A stretch of DNA of 64,000 bases from Pterobdella sp. o SKG-2022 (lineage: Eukaryota > Annelida > Clitellata > Hirudinida > Piscicolidae). The stretch spans positions 1,009,524 to 1,073,523 of the forward strand of contig OZ038324.1 of the NCBI GenBank assembly GCA_964035795.1. Reading direction: 5' to 3'. The translations under genes were made by a program, and so were the position numbers. The notes below the pieces were generated by a model. The model had not been told where the DNA came from and made no database searches. It worked only from the letters and a program-made list of their open reading frames with translations. Positions within the stretch are counted from its first letter, which is position 1. Each line of letters opens with the position of its first letter. Shown here in pieces: positions 63,201-64,000 of the stretch.

Positions 63201-64000
63201 TCAATTTTTTTAAATTTTGTTAATTTGTAGTTTAATTTAAGTGTTTTTCGCCAGAGGGAGGAACCAAGAAGAAGAAGAAGGGATCTGCCTATCAAACTAT
63301 CTCAGCCACCCACAAGGTAATCCTTTGTGAACTCATTTTTCAAAAAAATTATTTCATGATTTAATCAACAATAAAACTCATAATTTGATTTAAATTTTTG
63401 ACAACATACTTGAACTTGTAATCAGGAACAATTGGCTAAGTTGATGGCCAACTTGAAGACTACCCACCCATCCTTCGTCAGATGCTTGATCCCAAACGAG
63501 CAAAAGAAACCTGGTTCATACTCTTTTTTTGCTACTAATTGAAAAGTTAATTTTGAAATATCTCTATATATAAATGAGTTGACAATAATGTATTGCTAGG
63601 TTTGTTGGAGGCTGAGTTGGTTTTACACCAGCTGCAATGTAACGGTGTGCTTGAAGGAATCAGGATTTGTCGTAAAGGATTCCCCAACAGAATGGTCTAC
63701 TCTGAATTCAAACAAAGGTGTGTTATTGATTTGATAATATTTAGAAACATTTTTTGAAGCCTCATTGACAAACAGGTACTCCATCTTGGCCCCCAACGCC
63801 ATCCCCGCTGGTTTTGTTGATGGTAAGGTGGCTGCAGAAAAAATTCTTACTTCTCTAAACATCGGAGATGTCTTCCGTATTGGTCACACCAAAGTGTTCT
63901 TCAAAGCAGGAAGTTTGGGTCTGCTTGAAGAAATGAGGGATGAAACTCTCTCCAAGATCCTCTCCAACTTCCAAGCCCGTGTAAGGGGATACATCATCAG
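60203..64000 (+). CDS. Striated-muscle myosin heavy chain, motor domain (3' end outside window)
   Basis: Coding exons: 60203-60400, 60513-60656, 60752-60908, 61051-61078, 61197-61287, 61365-61469, 61579-61642, 61710-61811, 61909-62012, 62100-62510, 62599-62769, 62846-63152, 63255-63316, 63426-63513, 63600-63717, 63776-64000 (open). Phases agree; 791 residues are visible. Class II myosin, the ATP-driven motor of thick filaments. Seen in order: SH3-like start ([13 protein letters not shown]), [26 protein letters not shown]-loop GESGAGKT (177-184), switch 1 NNNSSRFGKF, switch 2 LDIAGFEIF, relay ([20 protein letters not shown]), lysine-rich loop 2 (GGTKKKKKG), actin-binding [14 protein letters not shown]1/SH2 helix [19 protein letters not shown], converter [10 protein letters not shown], and the first IQ-like segment ARVRGYI. 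The sequence resembles scallop myosin most, from memory. No duplicated alternative exons are seen in this part. Confidence 0.96.

Overview
This is eukaryotic, AT-rich animal DNA with many spliced genes, short introns (about 41-57 nt up to several kb) and dense retroelement debris. The muscle myosin motor, the 8-cysteine tetraspanin and the gene structures look most like a lophotrochozoan (annelid or mollusc type). That placement is inferred from protein similarity recalled from memory, not from a search. No prokaryotic gene, CRISPR array or complete virus was seen.

Layout. 104-9364 (+): the last ten exons of the DEAH helicase DHX37; its introns hold two antisense LINE fragments, a SINE tail, a palindromic hairpin and a G-poor satellite of about 0.86 kb. 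9365-14064: gene-poor, with a long (TA)n tract and one possible leader exon. 14065-21054 (+): a six-finger C2H2 transcription factor of the ZNF362/ZNF384, rotund/squeeze, LIN-29 group, six exons. 21055-34851: mostly non-coding, with a degenerate LINE on the minus strand (about 26140-28610), one unrecognised candidate minus-strand gene and one orphan terminal exon. 34852-35775 (+): RNA polymerase II subunit RPB3. 36320-40486 (-): a TspanC8 tetraspanin (TSPAN5/14/17 type), nine exons. 40676-41496 (-): UQCC4 (CCSMST1), a complex III assembly factor. 41839-54890 (+): HADHA, the mitochondrial trifunctional enzyme alpha subunit, 25 exons and 770 residues, with LINEs in introns 9 and 20 and a SINE in intron 24. 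54891-59862: intergenic, with a LINE relic and a SINE. 59863-64000 (+): TATA box, leader exon and motor domain of a striated-muscle myosin heavy chain, running off the right edge.

For the conserved genes I joined exons by hand at GT-AG sites (one GC-AG) and checked that codon phase carries across every junction. UQCC4 and HADHA diverge from one short intergenic region and both encode mitochondrial proteins. RPB3 and the tetraspanin converge around a foldback element.

The least explained material is the repeat fraction. It contains a family of foldback elements with a shared AAGCTTTTCGTAA core, a tRNA-derived SINE family with a conserved 3' domain, and fragments of at least four kinds of non-LTR retrotransposon. 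I found no convincing new multi-gene system.
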